From positions 1 to 13,127 of the forward strand of contig CAMPKP010000098.1 of the NCBI GenBank assembly GCA_946887295.1: a DNA stretch of 13,127 nt. Reading direction: 5' to 3'. Shown here in pieces: positions 1 through 6,613 of this stretch. Origin of the DNA: an uncultured Gemmatimonadota bacterium (lineage in GTDB: Bacteria; Gemmatimonadota; Gemmatimonadetes; Gemmatimonadales; GWC2-71-9). The notes beneath the pieces were generated by a model that worked only from the letters and a program-made list of their open reading frames with translations, did no database searches and was not told the DNA's origin. Within the stretch, counting starts at the first letter, position 1. Each line of letters begins with the position of its first letter. A program made the translations under genes and the position numbers.

Positions 1-44
1 GGGCACCTCACTCCGGGCGCCGACGGGCCCTCCGCGAGGTGCCC
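1..44. repeat. 9-bp perfect inverted repeat at left window edge
   Basis: GGGCACCTC at 1-9 is exactly complementary to GAGGTGCCC at 36-44, with a 26-base GC-rich loop. It lies about 85 bases downstream of the stop of the minus-strand fadJ-like gene, so on that strand it could be part of a terminator stem. No T-run is visible because the window ends at the stem, and the repeat may extend further left. A chance occurrence in GC-rich DNA is also possible. Confidence 0.4.
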
Positions 45-121
45 CGAGCCTGAGATCCGCCGCTCCGCGGCCGGCTGAGGCGGCGGTGCAGCGGCGGCTG
101 GCCGAGCTGACAGGGGAATAA
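2..121 (+). CDS. Possible C-terminal tail of a convergent gene (partial)
   Basis: One plus-strand frame is open from the window edge to TAA at 119-121 and ends in the helix-like residues AEAAVQRRLAELTGE. If real, this is the last 39 or so codons of a gene starting outside the window, stopping 7 bases short of the convergent fadJ-like stop codon. The rest of the tail is rich in Pro, Arg and Ala, as random GC-rich DNA would be, and no family is recognisable. The evidence is only an open frame and a plausible end position. Confidence 0.25.
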   Translation, partial: GTSLRAPTGPPRGAPSLRSAAPRPAEAAVQRRLAELTGE

Positions 122-128
122 GCGCCCT

Positions 129-2225
129 TCATGCCGGTTGGCTGAGCCTCCCGCCAGCCTCGGCCCGCCGCTCCAGCAGCGGCGCGGGGGTCCAGAACGC
201 AGGATCGCCATGCCGATTGCGCGCGAACTCGCGCATCCGGCGCAGCACCGCGTCCAACCCAACCTGGTCGGCATGGTACATCGGTCCGCCGCGTGCGCGG
301 GGAAAGCCGTAGCCTGTGAGATACACCACGTCGATGTCACTCGCCCGCGCGGCGATCCCCTCCTCGAGAATTCGGGCGCCTTCGTTCACCAGCGCGTAGA
401 CCAGGCGGTCGACGATCTCGCGGTCGTCGATCCGGCGCGGAGCGACGCCGATCTCCGCCCGGTGCGACGCGATGAGGTCGTGGACCTCGGCCGAGAGCAC
501 CGGACTCCGGGGACCGTCGGGATAATCGTACCAGCCGCCGCCGGTCTTCTGACCCAGGCGCCCGAGTGCACACAGCTTGTCGGGCAGGGTGGAGACGAGG
601 TAGCCCGGGCGTGTCGCGCGGCGGTGCTGGCGTATCGCCTGGCTGACGTCGTGACCCACCAGGTCGCCGACCCGGAACGGACCCATCGCGAAGCCGAAGG
701 ACTCCACGGCCCGGTCCACCTGCTCCGGCGTAGCGCCCTCCTCGACGAGGTACCACGCCTGCCTGGTGTAGCCCTCGAGCATCCGATTGCCGATGAATCC
801 GTCGCACACTCCCGAGACCACTGCCACCTTCCGGAGCGCCTTGCCGAGCGCGAGTGCCGTCGCCAACACCTCGGGCGCCGTCGCCCGGCCGCGCACGACC
901 TCCAGCAATCGCATTACGTTCGCCGGGCTGAAGAAGTGCAGGCCCAGCACGTCGGCGGGCCGGCCGGTGAAGCCGGCGATGGCGTCCAGGTCGAGCGTCG
1001 AGGTGTTGGTCGCGAGGATGGCGCCCGGCTTCATGACGCGGTCGAGCACGGTGAAGACCCGGCGCTTGACCTCGAGCGACTCGAAGACCGCCTCGATCAC
1101 GAGGTCGGCCTGGGCGATATCCTCGTAGGAGAGGGTCGGCCGAAGGAGCGCCAGGCGGCGGTCGCGCTCGGTCGGGGTGAGCCTGCCCTTCTTCATCTGG
1201 GCCTCGTAGATGCCGAGCACCCGCGTGACGCCCCGGTCCAGCGCCCCCTGGTCGGCCTCCACGAGCCAGGTCGGGGTACCGGCGTCGAGCAGTGACACGG
1301 CGATCCCCGCGCCCATGGTGCCCGCGCCGATCACGGCGGCCCGTTCGAGCGGACGGACCGGTGTGTCCGGCCCGATGCCGTCCACCTTGGCCGCGGCGCG
1401 CTCCGCGAAGAAGGCGTACCGGAGGCCCCTGGACTCCGGCGTCTCCATCAGCTCGAGGAACGCACGACGCTCCAGGGCGAGGCCTTCGTCGAACGGTCCT
1501 CCTGCCGCCGCGATAGCTTCCACCGCGCGGATGGGCGCCGGCAGCAGGGGCCGGGCGCTGCCCAGCCTGGCTCGGGCGGCGGCGCACAGGGCGGCAAGGC
1601 TCGGCTCATCGAGCGGGAGGTCGCGGGCCCTGGGGGGCGGGCTCGTCGCGGTGGCGACCGAGGCCGCGACCTCCATGGCAGCGGGCAGCGGGTCGCCGTC
1701 CACTACCCGGTCCAGCAGCCGGGTATCCGCCAGGGCAACGGCAGGCACCGGCTCACCGGTCGTGATCATCTCGATCGCACGCTCGACGCCGACCCGCCGC
1801 GGCAGGCGCTGGGTGCCGCCCGCCCCGGGGATGAGACCGAGCTTGACCTCCGGCAGGCCGAGCTTCGCGTCCGCGCTCGCGACACGATAATGGGCCGCCA
1901 GCGCCAGCTCGAGGCCGCCGCCGAGACAGGTGCCGGCGATCGCGGCAACAACCGGCTTGGCGCTAGCCTCGATCTGGTCGATGAGCTGACGCAGAGTCGG
2001 ATCGGCGCTGCTCGCGGCCGTGCCGAACTCCCGGATGTCGGCGCCGCCGGAGAACAGACCTCCCGCGCCGGTGAGGATGACCGCGCGGACGTCGGGATCG
2101 AGCCCGGCGCGCTCGAAGGCCTCTCTCAGCCCGGCGCGGACGGTGTGAGAGAGGCCGTTGACAGGCGGGTTCGCGAAGGTGATGACCGCCACGCCGCCGT
2201 CCAACCGAAAGTCGATGTCGGGCAT
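129..2225 (-). CDS. Enoyl-CoA hydratase/3-hydroxyacyl-CoA dehydrogenase fusion (FadB/FadJ-like)
   Basis: This 698-residue multifunctional beta-oxidation enzyme hydrates a 2-enoyl-CoA and oxidises the resulting 3-hydroxyacyl-CoA with NAD in the cytoplasm. The N-terminal crotonase domain (about 1-190) begins with the usual NPPVN (19-23), has the oxyanion segment GGADIREFG (60-68), and keeps both catalytic glutamates, E106 in GGGLELAL and E126 in LPEVKLG. The NAD-binding dehydrogenase domain starts near 295 with GAGTMG (300-305), followed by ATNTSTL, the catalytic-His segment GLHFFSPANVM (H430) and GFIGNR (476-481). A C-terminal 3HCDH helical domain follows. The architecture and length fit FadJ or the peroxisomal bifunctional enzyme. 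No clear Shine-Dalgarno precedes the ATG; the start was chosen because MPDIDFRLDGGVAVITF is the normal crotonase beginning. It probably carries out the lower beta-oxidation steps of the ring-cleavage product, though a housekeeping fatty-acid role is equally possible from sequence alone. Confidence 0.93.
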   Translation of the reverse strand: MPDIDFRLDGGVAVITFANPPVNGLSHTVRAGLREAFERAGLDPDVRAVILTGAGGLFSGGADIREFGTAASSADPTLRQLIDQIEASAKPVVAAIAGTCLGGGLELALAAHYRVASADAKLGLPEVKLGLIPGAGGTQRLPRRVGVERAIEMITTGEPVPAVALADTRLLDRVVDGDPLPAAMEVAASVATATSPPPRARDLPLDEPSLAALCAAARARLGSARPLLPAPIRAVEAIAAAGGPFDEGLALERRAFLELMETPESRGLRYAFFAERAAAKVDGIGPDTPVRPLERAAVIGAGTMGAGIAVSLLDAGTPTWLVEADQGALDRGVTRVLGIYEAQMKKGRLTPTERDRRLALLRPTLSYEDIAQADLVIEAVFESLEVKRRVFTVLDRVMKPGAILATNTSTLDLDAIAGFTGRPADVLGLHFFSPANVMRLLEVVRGRATAPEVLATALALGKALRKVAVVSGVCDGFIGNRMLEGYTRQAWYLVEEGATPEQVDRAVESFGFAMGPFRVGDLVGHDVSQAIRQHRRATRPGYLVSTLPDKLCALGRLGQKTGGGWYDYPDGPRSPVLSAEVHDLIASHRAEIGVAPRRIDDREIVDRLVYALVNEGARILEEGIAARASDIDVVYLTGYGFPRARGGPMYHADQVGLDAVLRRMREFARNRHGDPAFWTPAPLLERRAEAGGRLSQPA

Positions 2226-2257
2226 GCGAAGACGATAAGCCGCCCCGGCGTGCCGAG

Positions 2258-2968
2258 CTAGCTGGGCGTGTCTGGTGCCAGACTCATCAAGGGCGCGATC
2301 CGGAAACGGAACTGCTGCTCGACCTGCTGCCGAACCCGCTGCCCGCTCTTCATCGCGGGCCGGAACCGCATTCGGGCGAGCGCGGTGCGCACCGACTCGG
2401 TGAAGTGCGGATCATCGCTGTAGACCACCCGGATCGAAGTCGTGTCCACGGCCCCCGTGGTGTCCACGACATACGCGGCCCGGACCAAGCCCTGGGTGCC
2501 GAAGGCGGCCAGCTCCGGCGGGTAGTGGGGTGCCTCGCTCGATTCGTACCGCTCCACCGTCCGGTCCACCTGCAGCATGCTGAAGACGGTGTCGAACGGG
2601 AGCCGGGAGACGGGCCCGAAGGGCACCGCGCCCCGGGCACCACTTCCCTTCTCTCGCCCCCGAGCGCCCAGCGCCTGCGGGCGGATTCTCCTGCCCGCAT
2701 CGGGGCGGGTGAGGTCGGCCCCGTCGTCCAGGTCGATCCCGAGTACTCCGAGCCGGAAGATCTCGGTCTGGTAGGGCCGCGCGGCCTGCCGGTCGGGCGG
2801 AAGAAGGAAGAACGCTCGGGCCTCGCGCTCGTCCTCCGGGAGCTGCCGGCCGCCGACCGTGAGGCCCAGGACGACCGTGACGACCATCCCGTGGGCGAAG
2901 AGGCTGACCAGGGCGCATTCCGTGGTCTGGATGAAGCTGCGGCCGGATTCGAGGAGTACGCCGTGCAT
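2258..2968 (-). CDS. TonB C-terminal domain protein (energy-transducer-like)
   Basis: This 236-residue protein has one N-terminal membrane segment (about 17-38, hydrophobic from ALVSLFAHG to VVLGLTVGG), an Arg/Gly/Pro-containing linker (about 40-120) and a TonB C-terminal domain (about 145-225). That domain shows YPPELAAFGTQGLVRAAYVVDTTG followed by TALARMRFRPAMKSGQRV, the usual core of the fold. Such proteins sit in the inner membrane and reach into the periplasm, classically coupling ExbB/ExbD energy to outer-membrane receptors. Neither ExbB/ExbD nor a receptor gene is in the window, so the partner is unknown. The layout resembles the many small TonB-like proteins of Gemmatimonadota and Acidobacteriota. 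Its stop codon lies 32 bases before the fadJ-like start and its ATG 86 bases after the ligase stop, on the same strand. The Shine-Dalgarno is weak. Its place between two catabolic genes is unexplained. Confidence 0.8.
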   Translation of the reverse strand: MHGVLLESGRSFIQTTECALVSLFAHGMVVTVVLGLTVGGRQLPEDEREARAFFLLPPDRQAARPYQTEIFRLGVLGIDLDDGADLTRPDAGRRIRPQALGARGREKGSGARGAVPFGPVSRLPFDTVFSMLQVDRTVERYESSEAPHYPPELAAFGTQGLVRAAYVVDTTGAVDTTSIRVVYSDDPHFTESVRTALARMRFRPAMKSGQRVRQQVEQQFRFRIAPLMSLAPDTPS

Positions 2969-3054
2969 GGGGCCCCGCCGAGGTGGTCTCTTCTATATGA
3001 CGAATATCTCGGCCGGGGAGTGACGCTGCTCGATTCAGTGCTGCTACATGTCCT
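2969..3054. other. Intergenic spacer upstream of the TonB-like gene
   Basis: These 86 bases separate the ligase stop from the tonB-like start. Read on the minus strand they include an AT-richer patch around 2994-3008 (ATATTCGTCATATAG), which stands out from the GC-rich surroundings and could hold a -10 element for the TonB-like gene. No matching -35 box and no terminator hairpin with a T-run were seen. Confidence 0.3.
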
Positions 3055-4575
3055 TCACCCCGACCTGAGTCGGCCCCGGTCCACCTTCCCCAGGTGCGTC
3101 GTCGGCAGCGAGTCCACGAAGATCACCTCCCGCGGACACTTGTAGTGCTCCAGCCGCTCGCACACGAACGCCTTGAGCTCCTCCGCCAGGCCCTCCCTCC
3201 GCTCCCGGGGGATCACCCAGGCGTGCGGCTTGACGAGTCCGTTGGCGTCCGACACGCCCACGACCGCCACCTGCGACACCGCGGGGTGCTGCAGCAGGCA
3301 GCCTTCCACTTCCGTCGCCGAGAGCCATTTTCCCGACACCTTGAGCAGCTCGTCGGCCCGGCCGCCGTAGGTGTAGTAGCCGTCGGCGTCGCGCTTGACC
3401 AGGTCGCCCGTCACCACCCACTCGCCCCGGAAGCAGGTCTGACTCTTCTCCAGCTGCTGCCAGTAGCCCAATGCGCGCGACCCGCCCCGCACCCAGAGGT
3501 GCCCGATCGTGCCGTCGGGCACCTCCCTGCCCTCCCCGTCCGCCACCTTGATCTGGTAGCCGGGCACCACCTCGCCGAGCGTCCCCGGGCGAACTCTGCC
3601 CAGCCGGTTGGAGAGGAAGATGTGCCACATCTCGGCGGTGCCCAGACCGTCGAGAAGCGGAACCCCGAAGACGCGGTCCCACCTGGCATGCAGCTCCTCG
3701 GGCAACCCCTCGCCCGCGGAGGTGGCGAGGCGCAACGAGGAGAGGTCCTGGCGGTCGGCCCCGGGATGACTGACCATGTGGTTGATCATGGTGGGAACGG
3801 TGATCAGAATGGTCGGCCGGTACCGCGCGATCCGGCTGAAGACGACCTCCGCGGTGCAGCGGTCGTCGAACAGCACGCCGGCGGCGCCCGCGGCGAACGG
3901 AAACAACAGGTTGGCGCCCATGGCGTAGCCGAAGTAGAGCTTGGGCACCGCGAGCGTGACGTCGTCCTCGGTGCAGCAGAGCACCTCGCGGGCGTAGCAC
4001 TGCGCGGCGTTGACGTAGGAGCGATGCGGCTGCACCGCTGCCTTGGGCCGGCCGGTGGTGCCGCCGGAGAAGAGCCAGATGGCGGGGTCGTCGCGATGGG
4101 TGGGAAAGTTCCGCCAGGTGTCCGGCGCCGAGGCGAGGCGCGCGTCCCAGTCATTCGCGCCCACCACCAGCAACGTGGGAACGTGGGCGGCCCGTCCGGC
4201 CGCGGCGCGGAACGCGTCGGCCCGCTCCGGGGCAACCAGCGCCACGACCGCGCGGCTGTACTCGAAGAAATACTCGATGGCGTCGGGCTTGAGCTCCGGG
4301 TTGACCATCACTACCACGGCGCCGATCTTCAGGATGCCGAACAGGGCCGCGACGCAGGCCGGCCCATCCGGCAGGGCGATGATCACACGCTGTTCCGGGG
4401 CCACTCCCGCCGCGCTGAGCACGTTGGCGTAGCGATTGGCCAGTGCCTGCACCTCACGGTAGCTCAACCGTCCAGCATCGGTAATCAGCGCGGTCCGGTC
4501 TCCCCGGCCTTCCCGCACCCTGGCATCGAGAAAGAAGTCGGCAATGTTCAGGTGCTGGGATTGCTCTGCGGTCAT
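3055..4575 (-). CDS. Benzoate-CoA ligase family protein, probably 2-aminobenzoate-CoA ligase
   Basis: This 506-residue AMP-forming acyl-CoA synthetase (ANL superfamily) would activate an aromatic acid with ATP and CoA, giving the aroyl-CoA, AMP and pyrophosphate. The phosphate loop is FSGGTTGRPKA (169-179), followed by the VQPHRSYVNA segment typical of benzoate-CoA ligases. Adenine-contact motif A5 is DGLGTAEM (309-316), the hinge aspartate is in VVTGDL (387-392), and GGRADELLKVSGKWLSATEVE (404-424) is the A8 region. The C-terminal catalytic lysine is K497 in THLGKVDRGRL. The length is near the 510-530 residues usual for the family. Divergence from an operon encoding 2-aminobenzoyl-CoA monooxygenase/reductase points to 2-aminobenzoate as substrate (the role named AbmG in Azoarcus); benzoate or salicylate cannot be excluded from sequence. 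The ATG at 4575 has no strong Shine-Dalgarno. Confidence 0.93.
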   Translation of the reverse strand: MTAEQSQHLNIADFFLDARVREGRGDRTALITDAGRLSYREVQALANRYANVLSAAGVAPEQRVIIALPDGPACVAALFGILKIGAVVVMVNPELKPDAIEYFFEYSRAVVALVAPERADAFRAAAGRAAHVPTLLVVGANDWDARLASAPDTWRNFPTHRDDPAIWLFSGGTTGRPKAAVQPHRSYVNAAQCYAREVLCCTEDDVTLAVPKLYFGYAMGANLLFPFAAGAAGVLFDDRCTAEVVFSRIARYRPTILITVPTMINHMVSHPGADRQDLSSLRLATSAGEGLPEELHARWDRVFGVPLLDGLGTAEMWHIFLSNRLGRVRPGTLGEVVPGYQIKVADGEGREVPDGTIGHLWVRGGSRALGYWQQLEKSQTCFRGEWVVTGDLVKRDADGYYTYGGRADELLKVSGKWLSATEVEGCLLQHPAVSQVAVVGVSDANGLVKPHAWVIPRERREGLAEELKAFVCERLEHYKCPREVIFVDSLPTTHLGKVDRGRLRSG

Positions 4576-4595
4576 CGCTGTCGCTCAGCTGTGCG

Positions 4596-4620
4596 TCATC
4601 CCGAGTGAACGCGAGGGATC
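4596..4620. repeat. REP-like intergenic motif (GTCATCCCGAG...GAGGGATCC type)
   Basis: The stretch GCGTCATCCCGAG then TGAACGCGAGGGATCC resembles the short dispersed intergenic repeat with core GTCATCCCGAGC(n)GAGGGATC seen in many GC-rich soil bacteria. On the minus strand it translates to the tell-tale DPSRSLGMT string that turns up in spurious ORFs. An ATGAC at 4702-4706 mirrors the GTCAT at 4597-4601, so a fuller element with inverted ends might span about 4597-4706. Only one copy is in the window, so repetition itself cannot be shown here. Confidence 0.4.
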
Positions 4621-4669
4621 CTGCCGGGGAGCGGCTCGAGACGGGCGCGGGAGCAGGATTACGACGGTC

Positions 4670-4683
4670 AGGAGACAATAACG
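4670..4683 (+). promoter_or_regulatory. Shine-Dalgarno positioned for an ACG codon ahead of the creatininase gene
   Basis: AGGAG (4670-4674) is followed by a 6-base spacer and ACG at 4681-4683. The ACG is in frame with the creatininase ORF and no stop intervenes. The first ATG (4702) is 27 bases from this AGGAG and has no Shine-Dalgarno of its own. Reading from 4681 adds TLQPLAA before MTWEEA, the N-terminal length usual for this family. Either ACG is a rare start or it is an altered ATG. Confidence 0.5.
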
Positions 4684-4701
4684 CTGCAGCCGCTCGCCGC
4701 A

Positions 4702-5430
4702 ATGACCTGGGAAGAGGCACGGGACGCGGCCGGCCCCGATTCCGTCGCCATCCTGCCGGTCGGCGCGATCGAGGCGCATGGCCCGCACCTTCCTCTGGAT
4801 ACCGACATCGTCATCGCCCAGGCGATGGCGCGCGAAGGCGCGGCGCGGCTCGCCGCCCGGGGGTCGCGGGTCGTGCTGCTGCCGGCGCTGGCATACACCT
4901 CTGCGGGGTTCGCGCAGCGCTTCGCCGGAACCCTCTCGCTCCGCCCGGAGACGGTCACGGCCACGGTGGTGGATATCGCCGGCAGCCTCACCTGGCACGG
5001 ATTCGGAGCGCTGGCCATCGCCAACGCGCATCTCGACCCGGGACACCTCGCCTCCATCGAAGCCGCCGTGAACCAGATCCGGCGGGAGCTCGGCCTGGTG
5101 GTGGCCTTTCCCAACCTCACCGCCAGGCCGTGGGCGCTCCGCCTGAGCGACGAGTTCAAGAGCGGCGCCTGCCACGCGGGGCAGTTCGAGACCTCGATCG
5201 TGCTGGCGGAGCGACCGGAGCTGGTGCGCGAGGCCACCAGGGCGGCGCTGCCCCCGAATCCGGCGTCACTCTCGCGTGCCATCCGGGATGGCAAGGTGAG
5301 CTTCGAAGAGGCGGGAGGCCCCCGGGCCTACTTCGGCTTTCCGGCCCAGGCGAGCGCCGAGGAGGGTCGGGCGACGATCGGCGTCCTCGGCGCGATTCTC
5401 GACGACGCGGTGCAGGCGGAGCTGACGTGA
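4702..5430 (+). CDS. Creatininase-family metal-dependent amidohydrolase
   Basis: This protein has 242 residues from the first ATG, or about 249 if translation begins at the ACG at 4681. The creatininase superfamily covers metal-dependent amide and cyclic-amide hydrolases, including creatininase, the formamide hydrolase ArfB and the mycofactocin peptidase MftE. The N-terminal metal motif GAIEAHGPHLPLDTD (residues 22-36) supplies the expected Glu, His and Asp ligands. The second His is in ANAHLDPGH, where most relatives have NGHGGN, and the second Glu is in HAGQFETS. The metal centre therefore looks intact while the second loop is unusual. It is the first gene of the plus-strand operon, and its TGA overlaps the next GTG (GTGA). 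From this setting it is inferred to hydrolyse a C-N or amide-like bond, or a ring intermediate, in 2-aminobenzoyl-CoA breakdown. Actual creatinine hydrolysis is unlikely. Confidence 0.88.
   Translation: MTWEEARDAAGPDSVAILPVGAIEAHGPHLPLDTDIVIAQAMAREGAARLAARGSRVVLLPALAYTSAGFAQRFAGTLSLRPETVTATVVDIAGSLTWHGFGALAIANAHLDPGHLASIEAAVNQIRRELGLVVAFPNLTARPWALRLSDEFKSGACHAGQFETSIVLAERPELVREATRAALPPNPASLSRAIRDGKVSFEEAGGPRAYFGFPAQASAEEGRATIGVLGAILDDAVQAELT
5418..5429 (+). promoter_or_regulatory. Shine-Dalgarno and GTG start of the SDR-RidA gene
   Basis: GGAG at 5418-5421 lies 5 bases before GTG 5427-5429, which overlaps the creatininase TGA as GTGA. The frame is open further upstream, but only through sequence already coding for creatininase, so this GTG marks the start. 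Confidence 0.7.
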
Positions 5431-6602
5431 GCGCCCCGGAGGGCGGGGTGGCGGTGGTGACCGGCGCCGGCCGCGGGATCGGAGCCGCCACCGCCCGCGC
5501 GCTGGCGGATGCCGGCCTGGGCGTGGTGCTCGCCGCCCGCACCCGGGACCAGGTCGAGCGACAGGCCGCCGAGTTGGCGGAGCTGGGGCGCCGCGCGAAG
5601 GCGGTGGTCTGCGACGTCACCAGCGAAGCGAGCGTGCAGGCACTCGCACGCGAGGCCGCCAAGCTGGGGCCGGTCGCGGTGCTGGTCAACAACGCCGGCG
5701 CCGCCGGCTCGATGCCGATCGGCCGCACCTCGCTCGAGGACTGGAACCGCCTCTTCGCGGTGAATGCCACCGGGGCCTTCCTCTGCACCCGGGCCTTTCT
5801 ACCCGGCATGCTCGAGCGGTCGTGGGGCCGGGTGGTCAACGTGGCGTCCACGGCGGGCCTGACCGGCGGCAAGTACCTCGCGGCGTACTCCGCGGCCAAG
5901 CATGCGCTCGTGGGTCTCACCCGCTCGGCAGCGGCGGAGCTGGCGGGGACCGGTGTGACGGTGAACGCGGTGTGCCCCGGCTTCGTGGACACCGAGATGA
6001 CGGCCGAGACGGTGAGCCGGATCGTCACGAAGACCGGCCGCACCCGGGAGGAGGCGCTCGCGGCGGCCCTCGCTTCCGCAGGACAGGCCCGTCTGATCTC
6101 CGCGGCGGAGGTGGCGGCGGCGGTGGTGTCGCTTTCCGTCGCCGGCGGTGCACAGCCACCGAATGGGGAAGCCGTGGTCCTGGACGGAAGAGACCCGATG
6201 GGCGCGCGGTTCACCATCGTCAACCCGGAGGAGCTGGGCGCGCCCCGCGGCTGGAGCAACGGGATGCTGGCGCGGGCCGGGGGCAGGACGCTCTTCATCG
6301 CGGGGCAGACCGCGCGCGACGACTCGGGCAAGGTGCCGCCCGCCGACTTCGTCTCGCAGTTCGACCGGGCGCTGGGCAACGTTCTCGCCGTGCTCCGCGC
6401 CGCCGGCGGCGAGCCGGGGGACGTCGGCCGGCTCACGATCTACGTCACCGACATGGCGCAGTACCGCGCCGGCCTCAAGCCCCTGGGCGCGGTGTACCGG
6501 CGCCTGATGGGAGCCCACTATCCCGCGATGGCGCTGGTCGAGGTGACGTCGCTGGTGGACCCGCAGGCGGTGGTGGAGATCGAGGCGACTGCGGTGCTCT
6601 AG
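5427..6602 (+). CDS. SDR oxidoreductase read in frame into a RidA-family domain
   Basis: A single 391-codon frame joins two families. Residues 1-257 form a classical SDR: NAD(P)-binding TGAGRGIG (12-19), NNAG (88-91), catalytic S141, Y154 and K158 (YSAAK), and PGFVDTEM after it. The SDR ends naturally at GEAVVLDG. Residues 258-391 form a complete YjgF/Rid domain beginning at an internal ATG (6198). No stop codon separates them; codon AGA at 6189-6191 sits where an SDR would normally end. A GGAAGAG five bases before the internal ATG means RidA could also be made alone. It may thus be a true fusion, a fused pair that still allows internal initiation, or a pair that lost its stop by mutation or sequencing error. 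The SDR would oxidise or reduce a ring hydroxyl/oxo group of the CoA intermediate; this role is inferred from context. Confidence 0.85.
   Translation: MSAPEGGVAVVTGAGRGIGAATARALADAGLGVVLAARTRDQVERQAAELAELGRRAKAVVCDVTSEASVQALAREAAKLGPVAVLVNNAGAAGSMPIGRTSLEDWNRLFAVNATGAFLCTRAFLPGMLERSWGRVVNVASTAGLTGGKYLAAYSAAKHALVGLTRSAAAELAGTGVTVNAVCPGFVDTEMTAETVSRIVTKTGRTREEALAAALASAGQARLISAAEVAAAVVSLSVAGGAQPPNGEAVVLDGRDPMGARFTIVNPEELGAPRGWSNGMLARAGGRTLFIAGQTARDDSGKVPPADFVSQFDRALGNVLAVLRAAGGEPGDVGRLTIYVTDMAQYRAGLKPLGAVYRRLMGAHYPAMALVEVTSLVDPQAVVEIEATAVL
6186..6200 (+). promoter_or_regulatory. Internal Shine-Dalgarno and ATG for separate RidA translation
   Basis: GGAAGAG (6186-6192) is followed by a 5-base spacer and ATG (6198-6200), in frame with the upstream SDR. 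The downstream 134 codons match a full-length Rid protein, so this looks like the original start of a separate ridA-like gene. Confidence 0.55.
6198..6602 (+). other. RidA/YjgF-family segment (enamine/imine-related), fused or internally started
   Basis: These 134 codons carry Rid hallmarks: NPEELGAPRGWSNG near the start, FIAGQTARD (33-41), IYVTDMAQY (81-89), HYPAMALVEV (107-116) and the terminal VEIEATAV (126-133). Classical RidA hydrolyses enamine/imine intermediates to ketones plus ammonia, using an arginine (Arg105 in E. coli RidA) that binds the substrate carboxylate. Here that position reads Ser or Leu (VTSLVDPQ, 116-123), so the arginine is absent. Relatives such as 2-aminomuconate deaminase show that the fold can deaminate aromatic-degradation intermediates. 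A substrate whose carboxylate is a CoA thioester would not need this arginine, which fits the locus; this is inference. The TAG stop overlaps the Shine-Dalgarno of the next gene. Confidence 0.85.
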
Positions 6603-6613
6603 GAGGCGACATG
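6601..6613 (+). promoter_or_regulatory. Strong Shine-Dalgarno of the second SDR gene
   Basis: AGGAGG (6601-6606) lies 4 bases before ATG 6611 and overlaps the preceding TAG stop, implying tight coupling. It is the best ribosome binding site in the window. Confidence 0.75.

Noticed and set aside
138..1295. Long open frame on the plus strand opposite the fadJ-like gene
   Set aside because: It lies antisense to a gene with clear catalytic motifs and reads as Arg/His/Gly-rich sequence without family features, a common effect of high GC content.
3094..4608. 504-codon plus-strand frame opposite the CoA ligase
   Set aside because: The minus strand encodes all ligase motifs in order, and the plus-strand translation shows no recognisable domain.
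4605..5426. Upstream extension of the SDR-RidA frame through the creatininase gene
   Set aside because: This part is out of frame with the real creatininase, is Arg/Gly-rich, and the SDR fold begins just after the GTG at 5427, which has its own Shine-Dalgarno.
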